Assembly: GCA_937883755.1 (NCBI GenBank)
Contig: CAKZYA010000058.1
Coordinates: forward strand, 186,001-250,000
Length of the DNA: 64,000 nt
Direction: 5' to 3'
DNA from: an uncultured Flammeovirgaceae bacterium
Lineage (GTDB): Bacteria > Bacteroidota > Bacteroidia > Cytophagales > Cyclobacteriaceae
Position numbers and translations under genes: made by a program. Shown one piece after another: positions 43,413 to 52,347 of the stretch (the first letter of the stretch is position 1; every line of letters begins with the position of its first letter). Under the pieces are notes generated by a model, which saw nothing but the letters and a program-made list of their open reading frames with translations, did not search any database and was not told the DNA's origin.

Positions 43413-44393
43413 ATGAACCCACTTGTATTAATCGCCCCACTGGCAATAGGAGTAGCTGGTACTCTAGACTACCGACGCTTCGTGAAACAACGGAAAGCGG
43501 TTTTCAACTCCTTTTCAGAAGCGGATACGAAGTACGGAAAAGTGAAATACGTAGATATTGGCCCTAAAGATGGACCAGTGATTCTCTTCTCTACCGGTGG
43601 GGGAGCGGGAATAGATTTGGTAGAGATGTTTGATTGGTTAGTCAATGCCGGATACCGAATGATTGCAGTAAATCGTCCTGGTTATTATGATTTGCCTGTC
43701 GATGCGGTAGACTCTATAGAGGGACACGCGGCGATCTACCACGAAGTGATAACGTACTTAGGAGTTAAGGAGGTGAATGTATTCGGGGTGTCTATGGGTG
43801 GATTATCGTCACTTTACTACGCTCAGTCGTACCCCACCAAATCTATGGTACTGTGGTGTCCGGTTACTGGAGAATATCATCCCAACCAAGAAGCCGTAAA
43901 CTCGCCGCTGGGTAAATTGATTATGTCCGACAAAGCCAAAGATATGATTTCCTGGCTCACGACCCGTTCGGTGAATCTGTTCCCGAAGGCCATAGTGGCG
44001 AGTCTTCTCAATGCGGAAGCCAAGCTGGACAAAAGAGAAATTGAGGAGATCGCTAAGTCAGTGGTGCAAGATGATGATGAAAAGCGTCGCTTGATTCAGT
44101 TTGTACATTCGTTGGCTCCTATGAGCCAGATTTATCCGGGAATGATGGATGAACTAGAAAAGGCCGCGCAAGAACACCACTTTGACTGGAGCAAAATCGA
44201 TATTCCAGTGCTGGCCTACGCTTCTCCGGTCGATAAAGACGTGTCCCAAGATCATTTTGATCGTTTAAGTACTAACCTCGTGAATGGCGAGGTTAGGTTT
44301 GTCCGAGCGGGAGGGCACTTTGTGTGGTGGGGGTCGGAGGGGGAAGAAGTTCGGGAAGAGACGCTAAATTTTTTTGATCGGGTAAATAAGTGA
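43413..44393 (+). CDS. Alpha/beta hydrolase
   Basis: A 326-residue hydrolase. A short hydrophobic N-terminus may anchor it. The nucleophile elbow is FGVSMGGLSS near residue 130, the oxyanion region is FSTGGGAG, and the C-terminal histidine lies in RAGGHFVWWG. The substrate is unknown. It is followed by a GNAT gene 28 bp later, part of a run of small-molecule enzymes on the plus strand. Confidence 0.82.
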   Translation: MNPLVLIAPLAIGVAGTLDYRRFVKQRKAVFNSFSEADTKYGKVKYVDIGPKDGPVILFSTGGGAGIDLVEMFDWLVNAGYRMIAVNRPGYYDLPVDAVDSIEGHAAIYHEVITYLGVKEVNVFGVSMGGLSSLYYAQSYPTKSMVLWCPVTGEYHPNQEAVNSPLGKLIMSDKAKDMISWLTTRSVNLFPKAIVASLLNAEAKLDKREIEEIAKSVVQDDDEKRRLIQFVHSLAPMSQIYPGMMDELEKAAQEHHFDWSKIDIPVLAYASPVDKDVSQDHFDRLSTNLVNGEVRFVRAGGHFVWWGSEGEEVREETLNFFDRVNK

Positions 44394-44421
44394 CCCAGCT
44401 CAGGTAGTTATTATTTAAGCT

Positions 44422-44931
44422 ATGAAATCGAAAAGTAATTTAAAGATGGTGACGATACGAAAACTACGCGATGGCGAACAGGAATTTCTGGCCGAGATGC
44501 TCTACGAAGCCCTATTTGTTCCGGAAGGCCATGATAAGTTCCCCCAAGAAATTCTTCAAGACCCGGCATTAGCCAAGTACATTGACGATTGGGGTAACAA
44601 TGCGTTAGACATTGCTTTGGTCGCTGAAGAAGACGGCAAGTTGATTGGAGCTATTTGGGGGCGAAAGTTTACCCAAGACAATCCTGCTTTTGGATTTATC
44701 GACGAGGAAACACCCGAACTGAGTATGGCTTTGAAAGAGGAACGAAGGGGCGAAGGTATCGGTACTAGGCTAATCCGGGAGATCGGCAAAGCCTACCAAA
44801 AATTGGGCGTCAAGGCACTATCGCTTAGTGTTGATAAGAAAAACCGAGCGTATGAGCTTTATAAAAAAATGGGTTGCGAGATTGTTATCGAGACCGACAC
44901 CTCAGTGGTGATGAAAAAAGAACTAGATTAA
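44422..44931 (+). CDS. GNAT-family N-acetyltransferase
   Basis: A 169-residue acetyl-CoA-dependent acetyltransferase. The core is ELSMALKEERRGEGIGTRLIREIGKAY (motif A, acetyl-CoA loop RRGEGIG), followed by LSLSVDKKNRAYELYKKMGCEI (motif B). The substrate is unknown. An in-frame ATG at codon 9 is an alternative start. Confidence 0.85.
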   Translation: MKSKSNLKMVTIRKLRDGEQEFLAEMLYEALFVPEGHDKFPQEILQDPALAKYIDDWGNNALDIALVAEEDGKLIGAIWGRKFTQDNPAFGFIDEETPELSMALKEERRGEGIGTRLIREIGKAYQKLGVKALSLSVDKKNRAYELYKKMGCEIVIETDTSVVMKKELD

Positions 44932-44972
44932 CCCAGCAATGGGGCTGAAGTACTACCCACACATTGATGTAG

Positions 44973-45809
44973 ATGCTTACCGAAGATACCGCAAAAATGA
45001 ATGAGAAGTACGTTACCTCAGCCAGAGGAAAAACGCATTATTGGATCAAAAGAAATGAGACCAATCCTTCCACTGACTGTGTAGTTTTCAGTCATGGGCT
45101 TACGGCGGATCATACCTTATTTGACCAGCAGATTGACTTTTGGAGTACCGCCTATACCATTATTACTTGGGATATGCCGCTGCACGGTAAGTCAAGACCT
45201 TACGAGAACTTCACCTTGGGTCACGCTGCTGCCGAGCTAAAAGTAATATTAGCCGCTGAAAAAATTGAGAAGTGCATCTTAATCGGCCAGTCAGCGGGTG
45301 GCTACGTGAGTCAGGTATTCATTCGGGAGTATCCTAAAATGGTCAGTGCATTTATTGGTATTGGTACTACTCCTCTGGGGGCGAAAAATTACAAAAAGTC
45401 AGACCTCTTCTGGCTCAAGCACTTTAGCACGATTGCCAGATGGTACCCCTACCGTTGGTACTGCCGAGCCGCGGCCAAAGTTGCCACGCACACCGAAGCC
45501 GCCCGGCAAAATTTTTACCAAGCCCTTGTCAAACTGGGAAAAGCAGCCATGTTGAAAGCAACCAAACAGGTTTATTCCGATTTCCTACGGATTCAAACGG
45601 ATACTGAGTTTAGCTGTCCGGTTCTGCTGGTCATCGGTGAACATGACACCACGGGACTAGTGCGGGCATATAACCAGCAGTGGGCAGAAAGGAGTGGATT
45701 CCCGCTCGTGGAGATCACCGAAGCCGCCCACAATGCGAACTTTGACAATTCCGAAGATTTCAATCAGGTGGTAAAAGACTTTTTAGGTAGACGTTTGACT
45801 TTAGCCTAG
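44973..45809 (+). CDS. Alpha/beta hydrolase
   Basis: A 278-residue hydrolase with VVFSHGLTADHTLF, the nucleophile motif GQSAGGYVSQ near residue 110, the acid in VLLVIGEHD and the final histidine in ITEAAHNANFDN. It resembles 2-hydroxymuconate or peptidase-type small hydrolases. An in-frame ATG at 44997 is an equally good start. It lies 7 bp before the next membrane protein gene. Confidence 0.83.
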   Translation: MLTEDTAKMNEKYVTSARGKTHYWIKRNETNPSTDCVVFSHGLTADHTLFDQQIDFWSTAYTIITWDMPLHGKSRPYENFTLGHAAAELKVILAAEKIEKCILIGQSAGGYVSQVFIREYPKMVSAFIGIGTTPLGAKNYKKSDLFWLKHFSTIARWYPYRWYCRAAAKVATHTEAARQNFYQALVKLGKAAMLKATKQVYSDFLRIQTDTEFSCPVLLVIGEHDTTGLVRAYNQQWAERSGFPLVEITEAAHNANFDNSEDFNQVVKDFLGRRLTLA

Positions 45810-45816
45810 CATTACC

Positions 45817-46167
45817 ATGGAAAAATCTATTCAGTTAGCGGGACTCATTGGTCCTGTACTCATCGCCCTTTCCATCTCCGAGGCGTTGAACCTTCACATA
45901 TGGGCTAAGGTGCCTCCTACGGTTACCTACTTAAATGGCCTGCTTTTGTTTATTGCTGGACTCGCCGTAATGCGGGCTCATAACTACTGGGTAGCCAATT
46001 GGTCAGTATTAATTACCCTGATTGCTTGGCTTACTCTGCTCGCTGGGTTGTATCGGATGTTTGCGCCCGAGGCTCAACAGCTTGACAAAAGCCCGGCTAC
46101 CTACGGTGTAATCGGATTGCTACTGCTGATAGGCATTGTATTAAGTATCAAAGGATATTTTAGCTGA
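45817..46167 (+). CDS. Small membrane protein
   Basis: A 116-residue protein with four hydrophobic segments. It is not assigned to a family, although the pattern (LNGLLLFIAGLAVMRAHNYW) is shared by many small uncharacterised membrane proteins. It is probably co-transcribed with the hydrolase 7 bp upstream. Confidence 0.6.
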   Translation: MEKSIQLAGLIGPVLIALSISEALNLHIWAKVPPTVTYLNGLLLFIAGLAVMRAHNYWVANWSVLITLIAWLTLLAGLYRMFAPEAQQLDKSPATYGVIGLLLLIGIVLSIKGYFS

Positions 46168-46216
46168 GAAAAGAAGAGTTTCTGTAAAATGGATAAATAG
46201 TAGAAAGAACAAAAAT

Positions 46217-46606
46217 ATGTTTAAAATCATCGGTTACTTACTGGTAGTTGTGCACCTGTTTTTAGGAGTATGGGCCACCGGGGGGTTCATTGAGATGGTA
46301 CTGAAGAACGTTCCCTGGAAGCCCTTTACGAATCCTGAATTTCCGGATTGGCTGTTGTTCATCCATTGGGGTTCGGTTTTATTCGCCGCTGTCGGTTTTT
46401 TGTCCGGCTATTTTACTAGGTGGGATAAAACCCCACAATTAATGACGGTAGCTTACGGAATTATGGCGTTAGTTTGCGTGATAGAGACTTTTGGCTATAT
46501 GACTAGTGAGACTAAGTATCTGGCGATGGGAGCCGAGTATGTCGCGTACCTACTTATTCTGATACTCCTTTTCACCCCTCGTTTTGCCGCTTCTCATTTC
46601 AGATAA
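46217..46606 (+). CDS. Small four-helix membrane protein
   Basis: A 129-residue integral membrane protein with four hydrophobic segments and a short loop (NVPWKPFTNPEFPDW). No family is recognised with confidence. The gene lies 15 bp upstream of a Crp-type regulator, probably in the same transcript. Confidence 0.6.
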   Translation: MFKIIGYLLVVVHLFLGVWATGGFIEMVLKNVPWKPFTNPEFPDWLLFIHWGSVLFAAVGFLSGYFTRWDKTPQLMTVAYGIMALVCVIETFGYMTSETKYLAMGAEYVAYLLILILLFTPRFAASHFR

Positions 46607-46621
46607 GCTTGACTAGAAGAG

Positions 46622-47191
46622 ATGATTGAGCATTTTAAGAAATTTATCTCGGATTATACCGATACTTCGGATGGCTTGCTCGAGGAAATTTTCCGCGTAA
46701 CCAAACCCAAACGAGCTAAGCGAGGTGAGTATCTCTTGCGAGCGGGTGAAACCTGCCGCCAATTTGCGCTAATAACCTCTGGCTGCACCCGCCTATTTTA
46801 CATTCCAGTTGAGAAAGAGGTAACCGTATGGTTTGGCTTTCCTGATAATGTGGGATCTGAAATTCAGAGTTTTATATCTGGTGAACCTTCTAAATTTTAC
46901 GTAGAGGCTATTGAAGACACTCAGTATCTCTCAATTTCTAAAGTAGCCTTTGAACGGTTATTATCGGAGTCACCGGAGTGGCAGATTGTGGTTCGGAAAA
47001 TATGGGAAGAAACTATTGTCAATATTATTGACCGCCTCACTGCGTTTCAGTTCCAAACCGCTGAGCAACGTTACCTGGAGCTAATTCAAGATCCAGATTA
47101 TTTACAAATGATTCCTCAGAAATATTTGGCCTCTTATCTAGGAATTACCCCTACTTCCTTAAGTCGGCTCAGAAAAAAAATTTCGCTTTAA
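46622..47191 (+). CDS. Crp/Fnr-family cyclic-nucleotide-binding regulator
   Basis: A 189-residue protein with an N-terminal cNMP-binding beta-roll (KRGEYLLRAGETCRQFALITSGCTRLFY) and a C-terminal HTH (ASYLGITPTSLSRLRKKI). This is the common Bacteroidota short Crp type. The arginine/glutamate of a canonical cAMP pocket are not evident, so the effector is uncertain. It probably controls nearby genes. Confidence 0.85.
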   Translation: MIEHFKKFISDYTDTSDGLLEEIFRVTKPKRAKRGEYLLRAGETCRQFALITSGCTRLFYIPVEKEVTVWFGFPDNVGSEIQSFISGEPSKFYVEAIEDTQYLSISKVAFERLLSESPEWQIVVRKIWEETIVNIIDRLTAFQFQTAEQRYLELIQDPDYLQMIPQKYLASYLGITPTSLSRLRKKISL

Positions 47192-47273
47192 GCCATTCTT
47201 GCCATTTGGCAACTTCTGAGTGCTAGTGAAATGCTTGCTTTGTGATGTAAGTGAAACCTAAATCAATTGAATC

Positions 47274-47771
47274 ATGAAAAAGCGAGCATTTCACGTATTA
47301 TTTACAGTAGTATTCACGTCGTCAGTACTGATGTTGGTAGTAGGTTCTTGCACCGATGAAGATGATGATCCCTCTGCTGACCGAGAAGCCAGAAATCGAG
47401 AAGTTGTTACCCGCTTGATTAACGAGGGGTTAAATAACAAAAACTCGGATATCGCTCTTGAGTTAGCGGCACCAAACTTTGTCGATGGAGACGCCTTCCC
47501 AGATCAGCCGGCGGGTTCAGAGGGTCTAAGGTTCCATTTTGATGTAATCAATAATGCCATTCCTGATCTGCAAGTAACCTTTTCCTTGGTAGTAGAAGGA
47601 AATACGGTAGTAGAAGAATGGACGGGTACGGGTAATCTGGTGATTGATTTTGCAACGAGTGATCGTTTGCCATCTCCCATACCCATTACGCAAAACGGCA
47701 TCACCGTATTTGAACTAAACGATGAAGGACTGATCACCGAAAGAAGAACTTTTCAACGAGGAGAGCAATAA
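47274..47771 (+). CDS. SnoaL/NTF2-like lipoprotein
   Basis: A 165-residue lipoprotein (lipobox LVVGSC) with a SnoaL-like fold: NREVVTRLINEGLNNKNSDIALELAAPNFVDGD at the start, then FHFDVINNAIPDLQVTFSLVVEGNTVVEEWTGTG, typical of ester-cyclase-like polyketide cyclases. Enzyme activity is not certain; many such proteins are of unknown role. It is followed by a gene-poor interval. Confidence 0.75.
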   Translation: MKKRAFHVLFTVVFTSSVLMLVVGSCTDEDDDPSADREARNREVVTRLINEGLNNKNSDIALELAAPNFVDGDAFPDQPAGSEGLRFHFDVINNAIPDLQVTFSLVVEGNTVVEEWTGTGNLVIDFATSDRLPSPIPITQNGITVFELNDEGLITERRTFQRGEQ

Positions 47772-47938
47772 TCTTAGAAGCTGTCAAGTTCTGGTAACAT
47801 ATCGAGAAATTGATTCCCGTGCAAAGGAAAAGCAAGAAGGAGCATTTCCTTTAGAGTGCTACTAGGCTGTTTGCTTCAAATTATTGCTTACTTCACTGTA
47901 CCTATTGAGGGAAAACTCATAACCGTCGTGATTCGTTC

Positions 47939-48150
47939 TTAGTAGAGAGAACCGTTGAATATATTAACCAGAATCTAGCGAATAGAATTGATTTTCAACA
48001 ACTGGTGCAATCGTTTAATCTGAGTTACAGTCGGTATCGCGGCGTATGGAGTGGTTCAAACGCCTTCTTAGAAACACCGAGATGGATATTAAAGAAACGA
48101 CCTACAAATTCAGCTTCCAGTCTCCTCCGTATTTTATATTCATCTACCAT
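47939..48150 (+). pseudogene. AraC-type regulator remnant
   Basis: The two helix-turn-helix motifs of an AraC protein survive in different frames. The first reads ERTVEYINQNLANRIDFQQLVQSFNLSYSRYR, split here as TVEYINQNLAN then IDFQQLVQSFNL. The second, from about 48046, reads KRLLRNTEMDIKETTY and then FQSPPYF. A frameshift and loss of the N-terminus make it non-functional. The rest of 47772-48280 has only a weak hairpin (47823-47852) and a terminator. Confidence 0.6.
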
Positions 48151-48156
48151 TATAAT

Positions 48157-48187
48157 CCCTCAAATTTTACGATTTGAGGGGTTTTTA
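48157..48187 (+). terminator. Terminator after the AraC remnant
   Basis: A perfect 9-bp stem CCCTCAAAT/ATTTGAGGG with a 6-base loop, followed by GTTTTT. It probably ended the original AraC-type transcript. Confidence 0.75.
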
Positions 48188-48280
48188 TTTCTGAACTCTT
48201 CATATCACTCAATATTTTTGCGGTGCTTGGTATCTAGACAACATTAGAACTTCTAAAGTACAGTCTATTTAAAAAACAAA

Positions 48281-49159
48281 TTAGACTGTTACTTCTTTAG
48301 CATTTTTATTCTGTTGCCAAAAGAAATCAGCTAACCGATGACGGCCATGGCGAGGAGCTACATTATCTTGTCCCATCATCGTCAGGAAAAACTCAATAGG
48401 GCCGTAGGTTTTGGAGGAGGTGAAGGTTCTTAGTAGTATGATGGTAACTTTTCTTACCCAGTCAGGAATGTGTGTAATATTTACTGGCTTGGATTGGGTT
48501 GTCAGTGCCAGTGCACCAATCTCATTTTGAGTGAGTATATCTGGGCCACCCACACTGATTTCTGGTTGATTGGTTTCAATGGCTTGCAAGCAGACCTTGG
48601 CTAAGTCTTCTCCGTGAATGGGGTTTAGTTTGAACTCACCGTTGCCAAACAGATATACCCGACCGCCCCGAGCCATATCCAGAAAGTCTTGCATATCGGA
48701 AAAGAAGCCGTTAGGGCGTAGGACGGTATATTCCAAGCCTGAGGCTTGAAGGACATCAACGAATTTCTCCTTGGCTTCCATAATCTTCAAATGCCGGAAC
48801 TGCTGACCGTTGACTGCCGAAACGTAGATAAACTTGCGTACTCCAGCGTTTAGGGCTTCATTCAGCAGGTTTACATTGGCCTGATAGTCTACATCCATAT
48901 AAGTGAGTCCATCCTTCTGCCGGGTAATGCCTACAGTAGAGATTACCGTATCTACGCCCTCAAACACGCCGGTCAGCGTATCAGGATCAGTGACTTGTAC
49001 TTCGGCGAGCTGCGATTCGGACAGGCCTAATGCTTTCAGCTTATTGATGTTTCGGGCGAGGGCTACGAAGTTGTACTGATTGAACTGTAACTGTTGTACA
49101 ATGTGACGGCCTAGGTAGCCAGTAGCTCCGGCTAGTGCGATTTTATTATTCGTTTTCAT
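48281..49159 (-). CDS. NmrA-like NAD(P)-binding reductase
   Basis: A 292-residue atypical short-chain dehydrogenase: ALAGATGYLGRHIVQQL at the start (GxxGxxG), DTVISTVGI, and VRKFIYVSAVNG. The protein lacks the full YxxxK of classical SDRs, as in NmrA-type sensors or reductases. The ATG at 49159 was chosen because an earlier frame start would overlap the next gene. It is just downstream of a serine hydrolase gene. Confidence 0.8.
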   Translation of the reverse strand: MKTNNKIALAGATGYLGRHIVQQLQFNQYNFVALARNINKLKALGLSESQLAEVQVTDPDTLTGVFEGVDTVISTVGITRQKDGLTYMDVDYQANVNLLNEALNAGVRKFIYVSAVNGQQFRHLKIMEAKEKFVDVLQASGLEYTVLRPNGFFSDMQDFLDMARGGRVYLFGNGEFKLNPIHGEDLAKVCLQAIETNQPEISVGGPDILTQNEIGALALTTQSKPVNITHIPDWVRKVTIILLRTFTSSKTYGPIEFFLTMMGQDNVAPRHGRHRLADFFWQQNKNAKEVTV

Positions 49160-49166
49160 AGGATTA

Positions 49167-50327
49167 TTATTTGTTTTGTTGGTTGTAATTATCAAGGCTA
49201 GATAGTATCGTAATCAGAAATTCTATGTGACCTTTCTTGAAATTCGTTTGGTTGAATGAGCCAGTTAGGTAAGTGTCTAATTCGGGGCAGTAATACATAA
49301 AAGAGCTTGTTGAACCGGAGTGACCGATCAGGGTTAGTTCAGGCAGGCTAGGGGATAGTTCCGATAACTCCCATTTACGTAATCCATAGCCGTAGTAGGT
49401 TCCCTGACTCTCACCCGTCCACTGCTGCATTTTCTGGTAAGTAGCTGGCTGTACTAGTTTCCCCTCCCGAAGTGCTTTTATAAAGCGGTACAAATCTTCG
49501 GAGGTACTTAATAGACCGCCCCCAGCCCAGTCAGCGCTTAAACTCTTCAGCCCGCTAATCTCATAGGTTTCAGCGTATAGTTCAGCCATCGGGTGGTTGG
49601 GAGTGATTATCGGTTCAGAGCGGAGATGCATACTAGTTAGATCCATATCTAGCGGTTGAAAGATGCATTCGGCGAATACTTGGTGCAACGGCTTGCCTTC
49701 CAGTTGCTCGATGATCAGCCCTAGTAAGATGTATTCGGTATCGGTGTAGTGATAGTCGGTGCCGGGTTCGAACCTTGCCTGAAAATGCTGTTTGGTAAAC
49801 TCGATTAGTTCTCCCGGCTCCCAGTAGTGCTCCGGTTGGGAGAAAAGTAGGCTCATCATGTTTTCGCCCGATGTGGGTTGATCTTCAAAGTAATCGGGCA
49901 GGCCCGAACGGTGCTTGAGCAGATGACTAATGGTGATCTGATTGCCGTAATCCGTTCCATCAATTACGTGCAAACCTTGTATAGTCTCTGCCGGAAGGTA
50001 GTCAGCCGCTGGGTCTTTAAAATCCAACTTTCCTTCATCAGCCAGCATCGCAATGGTGGTTGCGGTAAAAGTTTTACCCAAACTGGCAGTATGGAAAGGC
50101 GTTCGAGCAGTCACGGCCTCACCATCAGCGAATTGCCCACCTATCCACTGCTCATGAATACCTAGTTGATCGGAATGTACTAAGAAGAATCCACTGTGAA
50201 TGTCTTCTTGCTCCAGTACTTTATCAAACTGTTTCTTCAGTTTACTTATCGGCTGGGCATAGCTTATTTGAGAAAGAAACGCTGGCATAAAGGGTAAAAT
50301 AATTAAGAAGTTCACTAGTGAGTTCAT
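49167..50327 (-). CDS. Serine hydrolase of the class C beta-lactamase fold
   Basis: A 386-residue exported enzyme. A signal peptide ends near residue 24 (ISYAQ). The catalytic SLGK (S82-x-x-K85) and the third-box IGHSGSTSS are present; the tyrosine motif is likely in DYHYTDTEY. These proteins are mostly peptidases or esterases rather than true beta-lactamases. It lies 4 bp after the S41 peptidase gene, in a minus-strand operon of exported proteins. Confidence 0.85.
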   Translation of the reverse strand: MNSLVNFLIILPFMPAFLSQISYAQPISKLKKQFDKVLEQEDIHSGFFLVHSDQLGIHEQWIGGQFADGEAVTARTPFHTASLGKTFTATTIAMLADEGKLDFKDPAADYLPAETIQGLHVIDGTDYGNQITISHLLKHRSGLPDYFEDQPTSGENMMSLLFSQPEHYWEPGELIEFTKQHFQARFEPGTDYHYTDTEYILLGLIIEQLEGKPLHQVFAECIFQPLDMDLTSMHLRSEPIITPNHPMAELYAETYEISGLKSLSADWAGGGLLSTSEDLYRFIKALREGKLVQPATYQKMQQWTGESQGTYYGYGLRKWELSELSPSLPELTLIGHSGSTSSFMYYCPELDTYLTGSFNQTNFKKGHIEFLITILSSLDNYNQQNK

Positions 50328-50331
50328 CTTT

Positions 50332-51378
50332 CTATTTGGTTTCAGCTATTAAATAATTTAAAGCTTCTTCTAGCACCCGGTCACGCCCAGCGGCAATGTC
50401 GCCGGCTTGGTTACGTACCCAGTGTTCGGGTGGGATACCTTGTCCTTCGTAGCTGCTGCCGTCCGGGTTAGTGATTAATTGAATGCTGTATTCATAACGC
50501 CAACCATTGGGAAGAAAGCGAGTAGGGCTTACCAGCGACAGAGCTCCGGCAGTCGTATCACCTAAGTGGGTCACGTAGGAAAAAGAACGTAAATTTAAGG
50601 CGAAAATCTCTCCCTCGCTAGCAGTAATGGCATCCGTTAGTAGTACCACCGGAGCCTGAAAGTTTTGCGTAACCGGAGCGTGGCTACGATACGCTACCGC
50701 TTCGGTCAATTGCTGATGAGCTGGACCACTACGAAACTGGGAATTATACAGATGGTGTTCGCCATCCGAAAAATAGGCAGCGTACTGAGCGGCTAGCCCA
50801 TCATAGCCACCAATGCAGTGACGTACATCTACAACCAAGGCTTGGTCAGCCTCTATATTGGATAAAGCGTTTAGGGCTTGAGCCATCACTTCGGGGTTTT
50901 CATCCAGTAAGGCCGCCAGGTAGATATACCCGATGTTGGTATCGGCTATTCGTCCGTAGAGAAGGTAGTTGTTCACCGCTCCGATGTCTTCCAGGTAGGT
51001 AGAAGCCGTTAGCTCGAGATCAAACTCGGTCTGAGCCTCTTCCACTCGGTCAAGACCTGAAGCAAAGACTCGCTCATTATCTTCATCAAATAGCTTCACG
51101 TGTTCGTCATCCAGTTCTTCTAGCATCTTGGTGAGAACCACCCAAAGCTCATCTGCTGAGCTTTGAGTGGTAATTTTAGGTCGATATACCTGGTAGAGGC
51201 TATCCCAATCTTTAGCTTGGAGAGCGAATCCACTGTAGTGTTCGTCCAGATCATTCCAGACGATATCAAAAATCTCAGTAGCATTATTAGTGGGTTCTTC
51301 CCGTAGCCAGGATTCTTCGCAGCTAACTAGGCTGATCGAAAAAGCAATAATCGTGATAATTGGAAGTAGGGTTTTCAC
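50332..51378 (-). CDS. S41-family peptidase, lipoprotein
   Basis: A 348-residue lipoprotein (ISLVSC lipobox) with a tail-specific protease (S41) domain: LVVDVRHCIGGYDG, then VVLLTDAITASEGEIFA with the catalytic serine in TASEGE, and GDTTAG. No PDZ domain is obvious. The start is a GTG at 51378; it lies 4 bp after the barrel protein gene, suggesting coupling. It is probably a cell-envelope processing or scavenging protease. Confidence 0.85.
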   Translation of the reverse strand: MKTLLPIITIIAFSISLVSCEESWLREEPTNNATEIFDIVWNDLDEHYSGFALQAKDWDSLYQVYRPKITTQSSADELWVVLTKMLEELDDEHVKLFDEDNERVFASGLDRVEEAQTEFDLELTASTYLEDIGAVNNYLLYGRIADTNIGYIYLAALLDENPEVMAQALNALSNIEADQALVVDVRHCIGGYDGLAAQYAAYFSDGEHHLYNSQFRSGPAHQQLTEAVAYRSHAPVTQNFQAPVVLLTDAITASEGEIFALNLRSFSYVTHLGDTTAGALSLVSPTRFLPNGWRYEYSIQLITNPDGSSYEGQGIPPEHWVRNQAGDIAAGRDRVLEEALNYLIAETK

Positions 51379-51382
51379 GGTA

Positions 51383-52153
51383 TCAGAATTTGAAGTTTAC
51401 ACCAATCTGAACGTTGTGAACCGAAGAAGACAGACGCTGACTTGTCTCTAAATCTTGGTAAGCGAAGTGGTACTGAGCGGCTAAACCTATCCATCGTCGG
51501 AGTTCGTACTCGGCTTGTACTCGCACTTCTGGAGCCACGTAGTTGTCCAGACTTTGCCAATCACCATCGTTCATACGAAACAGCAGGTCACTGGCTTCGG
51601 TAGCGTCGGTTATGCTAGAATGAGGCGGGCGGGAAGTATACATCAGCACAGGCAGGCTTACTTGTCCAGTTAAATTCCATCGGTCTAGCTGATACTTGGC
51701 TCGTCCCGTAACCGAAAGACCGTTCGTACTCAGGTAGGTATAGTCTGAACTTAGGTTATTTCCGTCTTCTAACGTAGTCACTTGCGAGCCAATGCTGTAC
51801 TCAGGGCCGAGGTGAAATTGCCAACGAGTAGTTTCACGAAGTTTCCACAGCCAAGCAGATTGCAGTTCAAAACCGATCATTTCGCTTTCTAGTTGGTCGC
51901 CAGTTTTAGGAGTGAGCTTAGCAGCGATACTTTGGGTTTCCAGTACGAAGATATGACCCCGCTGGGTGGATCGTTCCCAGCCGAATTGCCAAAGTGCGCT
52001 GCTCACATCGTAGCTGAGAGGTGAATAAAACTGATCTTCCCACTGCCCACCACCAAAACCAGCCATCAGCGTAATTTGGTTACGGGGTTGATCGGTTTGC
52101 GCTTGAACATTCAGGGCAAAGAGGGCAAGAATGATAATTATTAGAGCTTTCAT
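51383..52153 (-). CDS. Outer-membrane beta-barrel protein
   Basis: A 256-residue protein with a signal peptide (LFALNVQAQ) and alternating aromatic strands typical of an outer-membrane barrel, ending VHNVQIGVNFKF with a terminal phenylalanine. The exact family is not recognised. It is the first gene of the operon with the S41 peptidase and serine hydrolase, divergent from nothing and downstream of the TolB-AraC regulator. Confidence 0.7.
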   Translation of the reverse strand: MKALIIIILALFALNVQAQTDQPRNQITLMAGFGGGQWEDQFYSPLSYDVSSALWQFGWERSTQRGHIFVLETQSIAAKLTPKTGDQLESEMIGFELQSAWLWKLRETTRWQFHLGPEYSIGSQVTTLEDGNNLSSDYTYLSTNGLSVTGRAKYQLDRWNLTGQVSLPVLMYTSRPPHSSITDATEASDLLFRMNDGDWQSLDNYVAPEVRVQAEYELRRWIGLAAQYHFAYQDLETSQRLSSSVHNVQIGVNFKF

Positions 52154-52347
52154 TTTTTTGATTGGTTAAATGTGGATGTTTGGGTTAAAATTTCTCATCG
52201 CTCTTCAGCAGGCTCATCCGGATCGGCTGCTTTCATTAGGATGATGAGACAAAGGTGCGGGATGACGAAAGGATAATCGTTCCGGATTATGATTTCGGAC
52301 GAATGGATGAGATTTCGGACTTTTTCAGCTACTTCAATCAACGACTA

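Noticed and set aside
47823-47852. Hairpin AAAGGAAA/TTTCCTTT as a terminator of the SnoaL-like gene
   Set aside because: It has no T-run after it and a purine/pyrimidine composition that can form by chance.
49167-50327. True class C beta-lactamase
   Set aside because: The tyrosine and KTG boxes are not those of AmpC-type enzymes (HSG in place of KTG), so a serine hydrolase call is safer.
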